Source: Linnemannia schmuckeri (taxonomy: Eukaryota; Mortierellomycota; Mortierellomycetes; Mortierellales; Mortierellaceae). Taken from it: a stretch of DNA of 64,000 nt. Positions 36,401-46,754 of the stretch are shown here, piece by piece. The stretch covers positions 1,922,001 to 1,986,000 of the forward strand of contig JANATG010000010.1 in the NCBI GenBank assembly GCA_029449235.1. Reading direction: 5' to 3'. Below the pieces are notes generated by a model, which was given only the letters and a program-made list of their open reading frames with translations, was not told the origin of the DNA and searched no databases. Both the position numbers and the translations under genes were made by a program. Within the stretch, counting starts at the first letter, position 1, and each line of letters begins with the position of its first letter.

Positions 36401-36421
36401 GAGCTGCCTTTTGTTTGATAT
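33418..36421 (-). pseudogene. RecQ-family DNA helicase gene, disrupted
   Basis: Leader exons 36421-36399, 36221-36158, 36068-35994 and one starting at 35899 mirror the DUF6589-like gene. The homologous start codon is ATA, with an upstream in-frame stop. Exon 4 encodes an S/T/P-rich acidic tail; its donor near 35380 is unclear. Helicase exons 35287-35048, 34947-34229 and 34120-33418 join in frame. They carry the Walker A variant APCGWGKTLAF, ISPLIALMNDQQQ, DEVHCVEKWG (motif II), GVTATLT (III), LLATEAAGMGCDIP (V) and QRFGRAARDP (VI), then a Cys-containing CSGC segment and an acidic C-terminus. The CGWGKT variant and DEVHC resemble fungal telomere-linked RecQ helicases. An in-frame TAG at 34777-34779 lies between motifs Ib and II. 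It would unwind 3'-5' DNA if intact. Confidence 0.8.
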
Positions 36422-36664
36422 GCTGTCGCTTTACTTGAGGGGGATGCAGGGTGAATGCAAGGAAAGACACGTTTATATGGAAGATGTGAAGGAATGAAGG
36501 AGTAAAGAGTACGTTTGTTTAGAGCCATTGGCCCTCTTCCCTTTTTTGGACGCGCTTCCCTTTTTTGGTAATTGCAAGCCTCCTTAGTAAAGAAGGAGAT
36601 TGTGTCCCAGCCCCTCATCAGCAAAATGTATTTCGGCGGACGAGGTGGCTGGGTTCAGAGCTTC
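35738..36664 (-). repeat. Right terminal inverted repeat (TIR-R)
   Basis: 927 bp inverted partner of TIR-L. It carries the same exon module on the minus strand. It contains a TTTA microsatellite (about 36248-36274) inside the first intron that is absent from TIR-L, accounting for part of the length difference. Confidence 0.8.
36606..36653. repeat. Imperfect terminal palindrome of TIR-R
   Basis: The counterpart of the left palindrome, at the same distance from the outer end. Arms CCCAGCCCCTCATCAGC and the complement of GCGGACGAGGTGGCTGGG pair with mismatches around a longer loop. Confidence 0.65.
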
Positions 36665-36973
36665 AACAAACCGCATGAGCAACTCCATAGTCTGACTACG
36701 CTTAAACATTCACAATCGTATATCGCTTTCTTTCGTAATTCAATTCCTTCGTCAGAACGGATAAGAATTTTTATTCGTGTTGATGTTTGTGTGTTGAGAG
36801 AAAAGTGTACGAGTTCGAAAGTTACCCCTTCTCCATCTCATTCAAGTAACCGAACGGAAAAGAAAAGAAAGTGGAGTCCTTTCAGTCCAGATCCGAAATA
36901 AGTCGCCAAACAAGAAAAACGGAAAAGAGATAGTTCCCATGTCGCACCGAATATCCCGAGAGTCGCGCACCCT
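36665..36973. other. Short gap between element and RPS16
   Basis: 309 bp between the element boundary and the RPS16 stop codon. I see only 3'-flank-like AT-rich sequence. Confidence 0.5.
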
Positions 36974-38246
36974 TTAACGGTAGGACTTCTGGTATCTGTT
37001 GTCGAGGAAAAAAGAAATGATTGCAGTTGTTAGTAAACTGTTATTTCCTCTACGATCACAAATAAGCTCTTGCTTCCAAACATTAGCTTCCAATGAAAAA
37101 GAGAGACATACCTGGCACGGGCACCGGCACCACCGAACTTCTTGGGCTCGCAGCGACGGGGATCGGCAACGAGGAGGGTACGGTCGTACTGGAGGAAGAT
37201 CTGCTTGAGCTCGTTCTTGGAGGCCTCATCGACGTACTTCTGGTAGTAAGCAACGATGGCCTTGGCAAGAGCCTGACGGATAGCATAGATCTGGGAAGTG
37301 TGTCCACCACCCTTGACGCGGATGCGGATGTCGACGTTGGCGAACTTGTCAGAGCCAACACGGAGGATGGGCTCGTAGACCTTGAACTTCAAGACATCGG
37401 GCTCAACGAGCTCAATGGGCGAACCGTTGAGGCGGATGAGACCCTTACCGGCCTTGCAGTGAGCAACGGCGGTGGCGGTTTTCTAATAGTTTTTGAAAAG
37501 ATAGGGGTTATTTCGGTTAGCGTGACTGGTCGCCTTCTGTTAAAGATAATAGATCCCGGTGTATGGGTATTTGCGTGGCGGATAGCCAGGACGAGAGTTC
37601 GCTGACTTGCTGAGGCGAATGGGCGTTGCCTGTTTGTTGCTGTTGTATGATCCAAGTGATCTCTTATTCCGTTCGTTGTCGTTCAATTGCTGGCAGAGGC
37701 GGGTTGCCATATTCTTCCTGTTGATAAGGAACAAGTATCAATTGAGCCGTCAACGTCGCTGATGTGAAAGCTGCTGATATCTGTTGAAGGAAGCCTATCG
37801 TACGTTGTTGCTGATGTTGCGATAGTTGCAGAGGTTCAGCACTGATTCATCGTGAAGTTGGTTGCTGTGGTGTCAAAGAAAAAAAGCTGATTGCTCCGAT
37901 CGCCTGGTGCCGTTGCCGAGAGTTCTGTAACGTCAGAGCCGAGTTCCAGTACTCAGTTGCCATCCACAAAAAAAGATCACAAGGACAGCCTTTGTTTGAT
38001 CATAGTTTCTCCATGGCAGTATGCTCTTCCTTCCGCAAAAAGTGTTGTGCTGTCTCCTGCACTGTGTTTTGAAAAAGTTGCCGTTATAGTTGATGTTATT
38101 GCTGCTGTGCTTGGTGAGGTTGTCTTTTCCTAATCGCCCTATGCTTGTCGATTCCTCTGTAACGGCAGTGTAGGTTCTCTGAGACTGAGACGGGATGAGA
38201 GACTTGCCTTGCGGCCGTAGCACTGAACACTCTTCGAGTCAGACAT
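36974..38246 (-). CDS. RPS16: 40S ribosomal protein S16 (uS9)
   Basis: Three exons, 38246-38208, 37482-37112 and 36995-36974, give 143 residues (phases 0 and 2). Exon 1 encodes MSDSKSVQCYGRK. Exon 2 has KTATAVAHCKAGKGLIRLNG, YEPILRVG, GGGHTSQIYAIRQALAKA and DPRRCEPKKFGG. Exon 3 supplies only the terminal YQKSYR, whose last residues reach the decoding site in all uS9 proteins. The first intron is 725 nt and begins with GC, not GT (AAG/GCAAGT), paired with a normal TAG acceptor; this is the only exon-1 ending that gives the conserved GRKKTATAVAH. The second intron is GT-AG. It is a component of the small ribosomal subunit head and is divergently oriented to the MBA1-like gene. Confidence 0.95.
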
Positions 38247-38797
38247 AATGAACTAGTTGCGTCAAAGAAACGATCGAGGAGAAAGACGCCGGTCAGCAAC
38301 TTGATGATCTCGCCTAGTCTGGTTCGTTTCCTCATCGCCCACACTCCAGCCTCCTTGGGTCGTTAGGGTCATCCCTACAAGCCATACTCATCCAGCATAA
38401 CCCCTCCTCCATGAGTGCCAAGTACAATTTTCCCATCATCGATGGATGATGTCCGATAGGTTTGTCGATGAATGGTCCTGTCTGTCGTCGGATACGATGT
38501 TGGATGCATTGGCGGTCTGTTATGAGTATCCATGGTTGCGCGAATGTCCCTGCCCTATGATAGCAGTCCTTTCCCTCTCCCCGCTGTAGAAGCCCCGATT
38601 TGATCGCCCTTTGGAACACAGGGTAATTTTTACCAAGTGGAATTGAAAGGGGGTTTCGCCATTCGCTGCCCACCCACGCATATTAATTTCCTCTGTGGCT
38701 TATCCCTTTCTGCCTCACCTCGCCGTGCAAGGAAAGCGAAACTGTGCTCTTCAAACGCATACATTCCGTCACCATCACACACCGCACGACAAGAACA
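38247..38797. promoter_or_regulatory. Divergent promoter region, RPS16 / MBA1-like
   Basis: 551 bp separate two divergent starts, both for genes of translation (cytosolic ribosome; mitochondrial ribosome-membrane contact). No specific binding site could be assigned. Confidence 0.35.
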
Positions 38798-40305
38798 ATG
38801 TTCCTCACGGCAAGAACAATGTTCCTCACGACAAGAATAAGGCCTCTGGCAAGAACGATACCCAGGATAGTACCAGTAGCAGCGCAAAAGCCAGTTTGGG
38901 CAGCAGCACGCGATTTTCAGTCGTCCGCCCTTCGCTTCAACACCAACACTCAGGACACCAACTCAACGGCCACTACTGTCGCTTCGTCGTCGGAGACGGA
39001 GACGGAGAAGGAGACAACTGCAGGAAAGACTGAACAGACACCGGAAGAACCACCAAGCGAAGAAGAGATCATAGCCAAAGCCTATGACTTCCGTATGTCC
39101 TTACCTTTCATCCATCGTCGCATTGATCCTATATCAATTCTGTAGGCGTTTATTTGTGTTTGCTTCAATGCTGGGGCTTCCGGCATACAGTCAGGAAAAC
39201 TCACACAAGCAATTGTCTGTCAACGCGTTTAATTATCATTATTTTAGCATGGCTTTACAACGGTTCGAGTCATTTGACCAGGATCCCGCATTATCCCTAT
39301 GCCAAGGCACCCAAGGTCTGGGCACTTCTCGGATGGGTCCCTCAGTCAATCCAGTACGCGATCTGTAAATCTGCCTGCGAACGGATGCTCCGCAACAACA
39401 CGTCGCCCGAGTACTTTCCCAACCAATTCCTCCAAGGAGGTGCGTATCAGAGAGGCTTGTAGTAACTGAGATATGTATGAGAGCATGCTGAAACGACAGT
39501 TTTTAACCTGTAGGTTGGTGACAATGACTACTCAAATAGCCGGACTAGCGATTCACAAGCTGTTACCCCTCCTCTCGACAAACGTGAACAGAGATGCTCT
39601 TACCAGCATGATGACACAGGAACTCTACGACCGCTATGAATCAGAACTTCAACTTCAGGAGGAGCTCAAATCGGATGTGTCGATTAAACTGGCGTCAGTC
39701 CATGATGGCATGGTCAAGGATGTCTGGGTCCTTCTGGGTCCTAAGTTGAAGAGCGGGTCGTCGAGAGGGTTCATCCGATGGAGGTGGCAGTCTCTTACAG
39801 TTGCCCTCCGTGCCGCGACTGACCAGATGTCATCCCGGGATCAGGTTGCCCAGATGATGATGGAGGGTGTCCAGTTCAAAGTTGACGTTGAATGTAAGTG
39901 TCTCTATCTTGGTTTGATGCCATGCTATTCGTACCATGTCATTCATGACCTTCTTGTACACCATCAGTCTTCTGACATGTACTTCCTTTTTGCCTGCTTT
40001 CCCTCCAATGTGACATAATAGTCGATGCAACGATCGATTATACGATCCACTCCAAGATCCTAGACACAGATGTCGTCTCGGACTTCACACGTCGTCCCCT
40101 CCTAGTCCGTTTCGAAACACCTTACTTTGAACCTGCAGAAAAGATGGTAGCCTCCCGGAGCATGTCACGACCCCACGAGGCCCCCATCGACTGGAACTGG
40201 CGCGTCTCAGATATCGACTACCTGCTAGAACAGGATTTTATCCAGAGAAGGATTAAAGAGGATATCCAGGATGAGGAGCATGCCCAGCGCGAAATGGAGA
40301 TGTAG
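38798..40305 (+). CDS. Mitochondrial MBA1/Tim44-like inner-membrane protein
   Basis: Exons 38798-39092, 39248-39439, 39540-39893 and 40022-40305 give about 374 residues; all introns are phase 1 and GT-AG. The N-terminus is rich in Arg, Thr and hydrophobic residues (MFLTARTMFLTTRIRPLART), a typical matrix-targeting peptide, followed by an acidic Ser/Thr/Glu linker. The C-terminal half has the Tim44/MBA1-like pattern: LYDRYESELQ, a long alpha/beta segment with FKVDVEFDATIDYTIH, RRPLLVRFETPYFEP and a final WRVSDIDYLLEQDF. Family members link mitochondrial ribosomes to the inner membrane and aid insertion of mitochondrially encoded proteins. Assignment is by pattern memory; an mL45-type ribosomal protein is the alternative. 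The third-exon acceptor (AAATAG at 39539) was chosen because the nearer upstream TAG gives the wrong frame. Confidence 0.75.
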
Positions 40306-40527
40306 AAGAACAAAAGACCTCGTTTTCTACTTTTGCCTAGAATTGCTCGTATAGCCTCTTTTTTACTTGATGACTTTTTATTATCTGTACAATTACCACG
40401 ATCTTGAAGACATAGTAAAGCAAAACTCATAGACTTTTTTTATGTTGTTTTCTTTTAATTGCATGCATGGTTGTTATCAAGGTATTATGACTCTATGTAT
40501 TAGTGTATGTACAAATTTGCTAGTTTC

Positions 40528-42483
40528 TTACACCATCTCCATCTTCTCGGCAGCTTCGGCCAAGACCTCGTCAAGCTCCAAATCTACCACCGCGGTGCCT
40601 GCACCAGCAGCACCAGCAGCACCAGCAACGGTACCCGTCGCGATAGCAGCATCAGCAGAATCAGTAACAGGAGCAGGAATAGGGGCGGGGCCAGATGGGG
40701 CAGGAGCAGTATTGGGCATCATGAACGCAGTAACAATAGCACCCAAAACACCAAGCGCGACAATACCAAACAACCCATTCCGATAACTCTTCATCACCTC
40801 CTCCACTGGCGTGCCTACTGTCACGTCGACCGAGTTCTCGGAGATTAAGGTTACGATGACAAGACCGAGGGGGGCCCCCAACTGCATGCCGGTCGAGTAC
40901 AGCGCTCCAACGACACCCTGGTTTTCGTTCTGGGCGTCCTTCAACGCCGTGATCTGTGCAGGCAGAACGGAGGTGCCGAGACCGATGACGTGGACGAGTA
41001 AACCCAGAAAGGGGAGTGTCCAGTACGATGTTGTGCTGTGCACGAAGGCGAACATCAGCGCGGCGACGCAACGGAATGCGAACCCTGTCAGGATAAAAGG
41101 CTTCAACCGGTACTTTGGCAAGATCTTGCCCAGGACTGTGAATGCCACGACTGCAAACAAACTATGTGCGAGGAAGGCGAGAGCAGTCTGCATAGACGTA
41201 TACCCCATCACGTTCTGGAAGGTAAGTGTCGTGAAGTAAGTGAAACCCTGGAACTGACCCTGGAGGAACAGGATTGCGACGAATGCGGAAGAGAAGTTTT
41301 TGAGACGCCAGATCCGGAAGGGCATGATGGGGTTCTTGACGAGGCGGGTCTCGATCCAGAAGAAGGCTGTGAGAAGGACCAGTCCAGCGATGAGGACGGG
41401 GAGGGTCTGGACTGATGCCCACCCTGTCGCGGAGCCGGTAGAAATATAATAAATGATACAGATCATACTTGAAGTGGCCGTCATAGCACCCGCAACATCA
41501 ATCTTGGTCGTCATCAGCTTGGGGGCCGCGACAGGGATGGCCAAATACCCAATCGCAAACAGGAGGAACGAGAAAATACTCGAAAACCGGAAAATCCACT
41601 CCCACCCTACGCTCGAAATAAACGCACCCGCCAACAGCAAGCCCACCACAGCACCCGCAGCACCGAAACCCCCAAACACCGAAAGCGCACGTGTGCGTTT
41701 AGGGCCCGCAGGGAAGGTGGTAGTGATGAGGCCAAGGGCGGTGGGAACGGACATGGAGGCGCCGATGCCCTGAAGGGCACGGGTAGTACAGAACATTGCG
41801 GGTGAGGTAGAGAAGGAGATGACGAGGGACCAGATCCCGAACCAGATCTGACCCGTGAGGAAGACGCGGCGGTGGCCGTACATGTCACCGATGCGGCCTG
41901 ACAGCAGCAGAAATCTAGAGAGGATGAGTGGGAGAGGGGAAGTGAAGGAAGATCGTGGTCAGTTAGTGCAACAGGTAGGCAGAGTGTTTGTTAAACTAAA
42001 GTTGTATAAGGAAGAAAGGCGACTTACCCTCCGAAGGTGACGACGTAGGCGGAGATGATCCATTGGGTCGAGTAGCTATCGAATCCGAGGGCCTCGGAGA
42101 TGTCAACCAGCGCCACCGTCATCGACGATCCGTTCACTGCAGGAAGTAAGAAGAAACAAGTTGCAAGAAAAAAGAAACCCAACCGTTAGCCAATCTGTAA
42201 CCTGTCGCACTCAATCCAAATGCAGGCCAATGTCAACCAACAAATAGTTCGTCGATCCTCGACATAAACAAAAGGACAGGAAAACAACGAGAGGAAACTT
42301 ACTGATATCGATAAATTGAGCCATGGAGACAACAAACAACATTAGGGGTGCCATTTTCTCCTGAAAGGCCGACAGCTTTGTCTGTGGCTGCTTCTCTTCA
42401 ACGTTTATCCGTTCATCCTTAACTTCTTGCTTTTGTAGTGGTTGTGGGGTATGTTGGTGGACGGCGTCGATTTCCGCCTTCAT
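40528..42483 (-). CDS. MFS transporter, DHA2-like drug/H+ antiporter
   Basis: Exons 42483-42303, 42136-42028 and 41914-40528 give about 558 residues (phases 1 and 2, GT-AG). I start at the first in-frame ATG (42483); the frame is open about 30 codons further without an ATG. A hydrophilic N-terminus is followed by MAPLMLFVVSMAQFIDI, then VALVDISEALGF, WIISAYVVTFGGFLLLSGRIGDMYGHR (motif A), RALQGIGASMSVPTALG, and GGFGAAGAVVGLLLAGAF (motif C, typical of antiporters). About 12-14 membrane segments are visible. The C-terminus is an Ala/Pro-rich tail ending in an acidic helix. It probably exports small molecules at the plasma or vacuolar membrane; the substrate is unknown. The gene converges on the MBA1-like gene with 222 bp between stops. 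Confidence 0.88.
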
Positions 42484-43688
42484 GTTGGAGGAGGACTGAG
42501 CTTCTACGTCTAAAGTGTGTCCTGAATGATAACTGCTTGACAACTTTAGTGGGTACTGCTGCTTCTTGAGTGACTGTAATTATGTGAGGGATAGAGAGTG
42601 AAAAAAGAATGGATGTGAGGAAAGTGGATGTGATAAGGAGTTAAGGCATTAAAAAGAAAAGAATGAGGTAATGAGAAAAGGCCTGAAGTAAAGAGAAAAG
42701 AGAAGGAGAAGAGGATGAAGAAATGAGAAGAAGTTATGGTCTGAGAAACAAAGGGCGATTTACCTCTATTTAAGTATTATTTTTTTTTAACAGATCGACA
42801 AGGCAGAGAAAAAAAGGTACATACCCCAGCTCTTCACTTTCAACCGCCTTTTTTTTGTCATTGGTACTTCATTCGCTGTAACAATACAGAAGTAGCAATG
42901 AGTAATGAGGGAATGAGAGGGAAAAGCCCTTCTTGCGTTCTTGCTTACCTTGGATAAAGTTTTTCTTGTTATGATGCTTCCGCATCAAAATGTCTTTTTT
43001 TGTCCACCTGTGCAAGGGCTGAGAACTGAAGGTGACGACGAACTGATAAAAAAATCTCGCATCTCCAATCGCTCCAATTGAGGGCAAATTTGTTTTCAGT
43101 CGACGGACAACTAGAAAATACAGGAATCAAGGTACAAAGAAGTCGCTTCAGATGCCTGTCAACTCTACTCACCTGGACTGACTTGCCAAGTTACTGTACT
43201 CTACTACCACACAAAAAAAAATTCGGACTTGGTATGACTGGATCAACTGGAGATTGTGCATTGAAATCTGCCCTCGTCACGGATATCTATCCCGCCCTGG
43301 CCGCTTCTTTCTATTTTGGCTTTTTTTGTGTTCACAGTGATGACTATCTTTTCAACCAATTGCCAGTGCCATGCACAAAGTATGATACGGTTCATTGTTC
43401 AAGCTACCTCCGGGTTACGACAAATCGACAACGGAGCGGCTATAGTGGATAAACTTCTCTGCATCATTCATCCTTGTTCGCCATCTTTCTTTCATTTACA
43501 TTGTCAAATTAAAACAGGCTGATCGGTCGTGTGTCCCAAAAGCAAAGCATGAAGATGGTGTAGTGCATCACGACAAAGCGTAAGATTCATAAGGTTCAGC
43601 GAGTCTGTTTTTTTCTGACCAGAGCACTGGGCAATGGTGGAAGGAGATCGGTTTTTTATTAAGACAAAAGTAAAGAAAATCAAACAAT
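42484..43688. other. Upstream region of the MFS gene and 3' flank of RPL13
   Basis: No separate gene seen. A splice acceptor-like ATTACAG near 42574 and donor-like GTAAATCG near 42764 on the minus strand suggest a 5'-UTR intron for the MFS gene. A second possible leader exon near 42825-42880 carries short ATGs (one followed by KKRRLKVK) that cannot be joined in frame. Confidence 0.35.
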
Positions 43689-44823
43689 TTACTTCTTCTT
43701 GTTGGCCTCCTCCTCCTCCTTGGCCTTGCGGCGGGCCTCGCGGATGCCGTGGAGACGGGCAATGGAGCGAGCCTTGCGGTGCTGCTCGTAAGCAGAGTTG
43801 TTCTTCTCGGCATCGGTGATCTTGCGAGCCTTCTCCTTGGCCCAGACCTGGGTGACGGGGTGGACGGCACCAGTCAACTGGGTGGCGGCAGAGAGCTCGG
43901 TAGCGGCAGAGTCACCAGCCTTGGTCTTACCGGCCTTGCGGGGGAAGACAATCAACTTGGCCTTGTAGGCCTTGAGGCGCTGAACGTTGAGCTGAAGAGA
44001 CTCCTCGGACTTGTTGCGGCGGCGGTGGTCAACAGAGACACCGATGGAGAGAGCCTCCTTGCGGCGGATACCAGCAGCCTGTCATCATAGATCATAATTA
44101 TAACGTACGTCTCATTAGCTATCTGTTCATATTATTTGATCCATGAAAAATAATCCTGCTTGAAAATGATCCAAGATATGTACCTTAAGCTCCTCGAGGG
44201 TGAAGCCACGACCAGCACGGAGCTTGGTGTTGTACTTGACGGTAGGGCAGCGGACGGCGGGGCGGATCAAGCCATCAACGGGGCGAGGGGCAACGCGAGC
44301 GGCCTTCTGGACACGCGCAATACGGCGGGACTTCTTGCGACCAGCCTGGTCCAACCAGGTCTTGACGCGCGACTGCCAGTCCTTGCGGAAGTGCTATTAG
44401 GGAGTTGAGGTTCAAGAGTCGTCTGCGATAAGTATCTGCTGTTCTCCACATGTCGTTTTTCCCCGTTGTGGCATAGGACCAGAAGAAACACTAAGGCCGC
44501 CATGCTTGTAAACAAGCCTAGAAACGAAGGTGGCATCCTGTAGCAAGTAGTAAAGTTACGGGAAGCGAGCTATTGGCTCACTGGACGAGTTGCTGTGCGC
44601 AACAAAGAAAGAGAGAAAGGTAGCCTTTCCCCTCCTTTGTTCGCCTCGTGTCAAAGTAGTCGCAAGCTTTCCGTTCCTTCTCTCCCCGCCGCTGATGATC
44701 TCCCTTTCCGAGTGTCTGCAATAGCACTCGTCGTTCTGACTACCCGTAATAACTGTCTGTCAGATGTCCTGTATGCTACAAACAAATACGCACCTCTCCG
44801 GGCAATTGGTTGTTGTGCTTCAT
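43689..44823 (-). CDS. RPL13: 60S ribosomal protein L13 (eL13)
   Basis: Exons 44823-44794, 44393-44184 and 44078-43689 give 209 residues; all introns are phase 0 and GT-AG. Exon 1 encodes only MKHNNQLPGE. Exon 2 has HFRKDWQSRVKTWLDQAG, KKSRRIARVQKAARVAPRP, and YNTKLRAGRGFTLEELK. Exon 3 has GIRRKEALSIGVSVDHRRRN, LQLNVQRLKAYKAKLIVFPR and an Ala/Lys/Glu-rich tail ending in KKK. This is the full eL13 pattern. It is a large-subunit component near the 5.8S/28S region. The first intron is 400 nt, which is long for this window, as is the first intron of RPS16. Confidence 0.96.
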
Positions 44824-46754
44824 GGTCTGTTGGAAGGCGAGTTGTAAGTGTCGTAGTAGGGCAAAGTGTGAAGTATCCCAGTAATTGAAAGGCGAGCCGG
44901 TATTGCCAAGACAGCCGAAAGTATCCAGTAGTCAGGATGGAGATTGAGAGTTGAGTCGTTGACGGGGAGTATAGTGTAGAAGAAAAAGGAGAAAACAACG
45001 TTGTAAGTAAGTGGGCTACTCGCTCGGTTGGACTGAACCCTCTGTCGTCTGTTTTCATCGCGCCCTCCCCTTCCTTTGTTAAAAGATCCTGGTTTCTGTT
45101 CTTCCACCAACGAACAAAGCGATCGTGCTCTCTCCTCTGACCATGATGTTGGGTTCATGCTGTGTTTGTTGCAGTAAGGTTCTTCCTGATCCATGTAGTA
45201 GCTTGGAGTTGTCGGTGTCGTCTCAACTTCCTGCGCTGAGAACTGAATCTAGAACAGGGTGTCTCCACTCCTTATTGCGGATTCAATCTAGACGACTGGT
45301 TGTAAGGTTGGATGTTGCTGTTGGCCTGCAATGAGTGCGAGACTGGTTGAATAGATCTCTGGTTCCTTTTGGTGTAAGTGATGTCTCTTCCGTTTCCACC
45401 ATCCTGACTGCTCCTTCCTCCTCACTGGTATATCGATCCTTCTCTGCCGTAACACCTCACAACATCCTTCACTGCTTGTTGATCACCGTTCTGTCCTCCT
45501 CTAGCCATGGCCATGACCCGACAAAAAGTTCCTCCTGTGAAAGTTGGTGTTGCTGATTTGCGATAAATGATTATAACCGATACGAGGACATCGATGCCAA
45601 CAGGGATGTGACAAGATGGTCGATGGTGTGTCGTGATGGGTGGTTGGATGGTTTATGGATCTGTCGATCCTCCCATGGATGTTTCCCTTGGCATCCCTGT
45701 GCCCAGAGACCCTTTCCCGAATTTAATTTTTTGAAGTCAGTACCAAGTGTTGGTGTTCAGAGAAAGGAGGTTCCAACTCTGCACCACCCAAATCCCCCTT
45801 TTGCCATTGCCCTCCTTCTCCCACAGTTTGACTTGTAAAAAAAGCAAAAATTATATCCATCACGTGCGCGTTGTTCGACCGTCCCCTTCGCATCTTTTCT
45901 TTTTTTTGCTGGGCTTGGTGGCACACATGCTCCATAGTCCCTCACTATGCCCCAAAGTAACCAGAACTGCCGCTCTTTCTGAACTACTTGTCTCCTTGAT
46001 GATTTATAGCCACATAACGGGTGATCACCCAATAAACCCCTCCCGCAACGGCTCAACAATTCGCAGAAACCCTTCATTCAGCTCACTACTTTACTATCGT
46101 CAGCTCGCAAAAAAAAAAAAAAAAAAAGAAAATTGCAAATCGCAATTGAAAGTAAGTGTGTATGAAAAGAAAGGACAGCATAAGCCCTTGACTCTCTCCT
46201 TCCCTTTCTTCCTCCTTTGGCCATCCCCAACTGTCGACCGTAACGATCGACAACATGCTGTCCCTCTATCCATATTAAGCACAACAGCAGTCGATAAGAG
46301 ATAAAAAGAGCGATGCGACAAAACCAGTCAACAACATCTTAACGGACAAAAAGGGAGCTCACAGGTCCACGTTCTGCGTCCTCTGGCAACCATTCGTATC
46401 CTGGCTAAATTTGCATTTACTTTCGCTGATTATTTTAGGCCGAAATGGGTGCTGCTGTACTTATTTCGACTGTGTGTGAACAAACACAGGGCATCATATT
46501 GCATAACAAGACCCTTTCTTTTTCTTTCCTCATTTGCGAAAGGCAAGGCTGAGCTGGGAGGAAAAGGGTCTGGGTTGAGGGAGGGAGGACAGAGAAGAGA
46601 GTGGATGACAAAACGACCAAAGGACATAAAGAGAAAACCAAAGAGTAAAGGAGCCAAAAGGATATTTTTTTTGTTGTTTTTATTATGAAAATGGATGAAG
46701 TGAATGGTATATGTTATAGGTTGCTAGGTAATTAAAAGAAAAAAGAAGCGACAT
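44824..46754. other. RPL13 upstream region and PHO84 3' flank
   Basis: No gene supported. It includes an A18 run near 46110-46127. Open frames are short and of biased composition. Confidence 0.5.

Larger units (their letters stand above)
29768..36664. mobile_element. Composite TIR element carrying a DUF6589-like gene and a RecQ helicase gene
   Basis: The element is bounded by long, diverged inverted repeats (29768-30636 and 35738-36664). It contains exactly two genes, which converge with 232 bp between their stops. Each inverted repeat includes a hairpin near its outer end, promoter-like DNA and the first exons of the gene it drives. The outer ends share GAAGCTCTGAACCCAGCC; outside that, similarity stops. 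I could not define a target-site duplication. The architecture suggests a DNA transposon whose putative transposase is the DUF6589-like protein and whose accessory enzyme is a RecQ helicase. Both genes are damaged, so this copy is probably immobile alone. The boundaries are seen directly; the transposon interpretation is inference. Confidence 0.6.
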
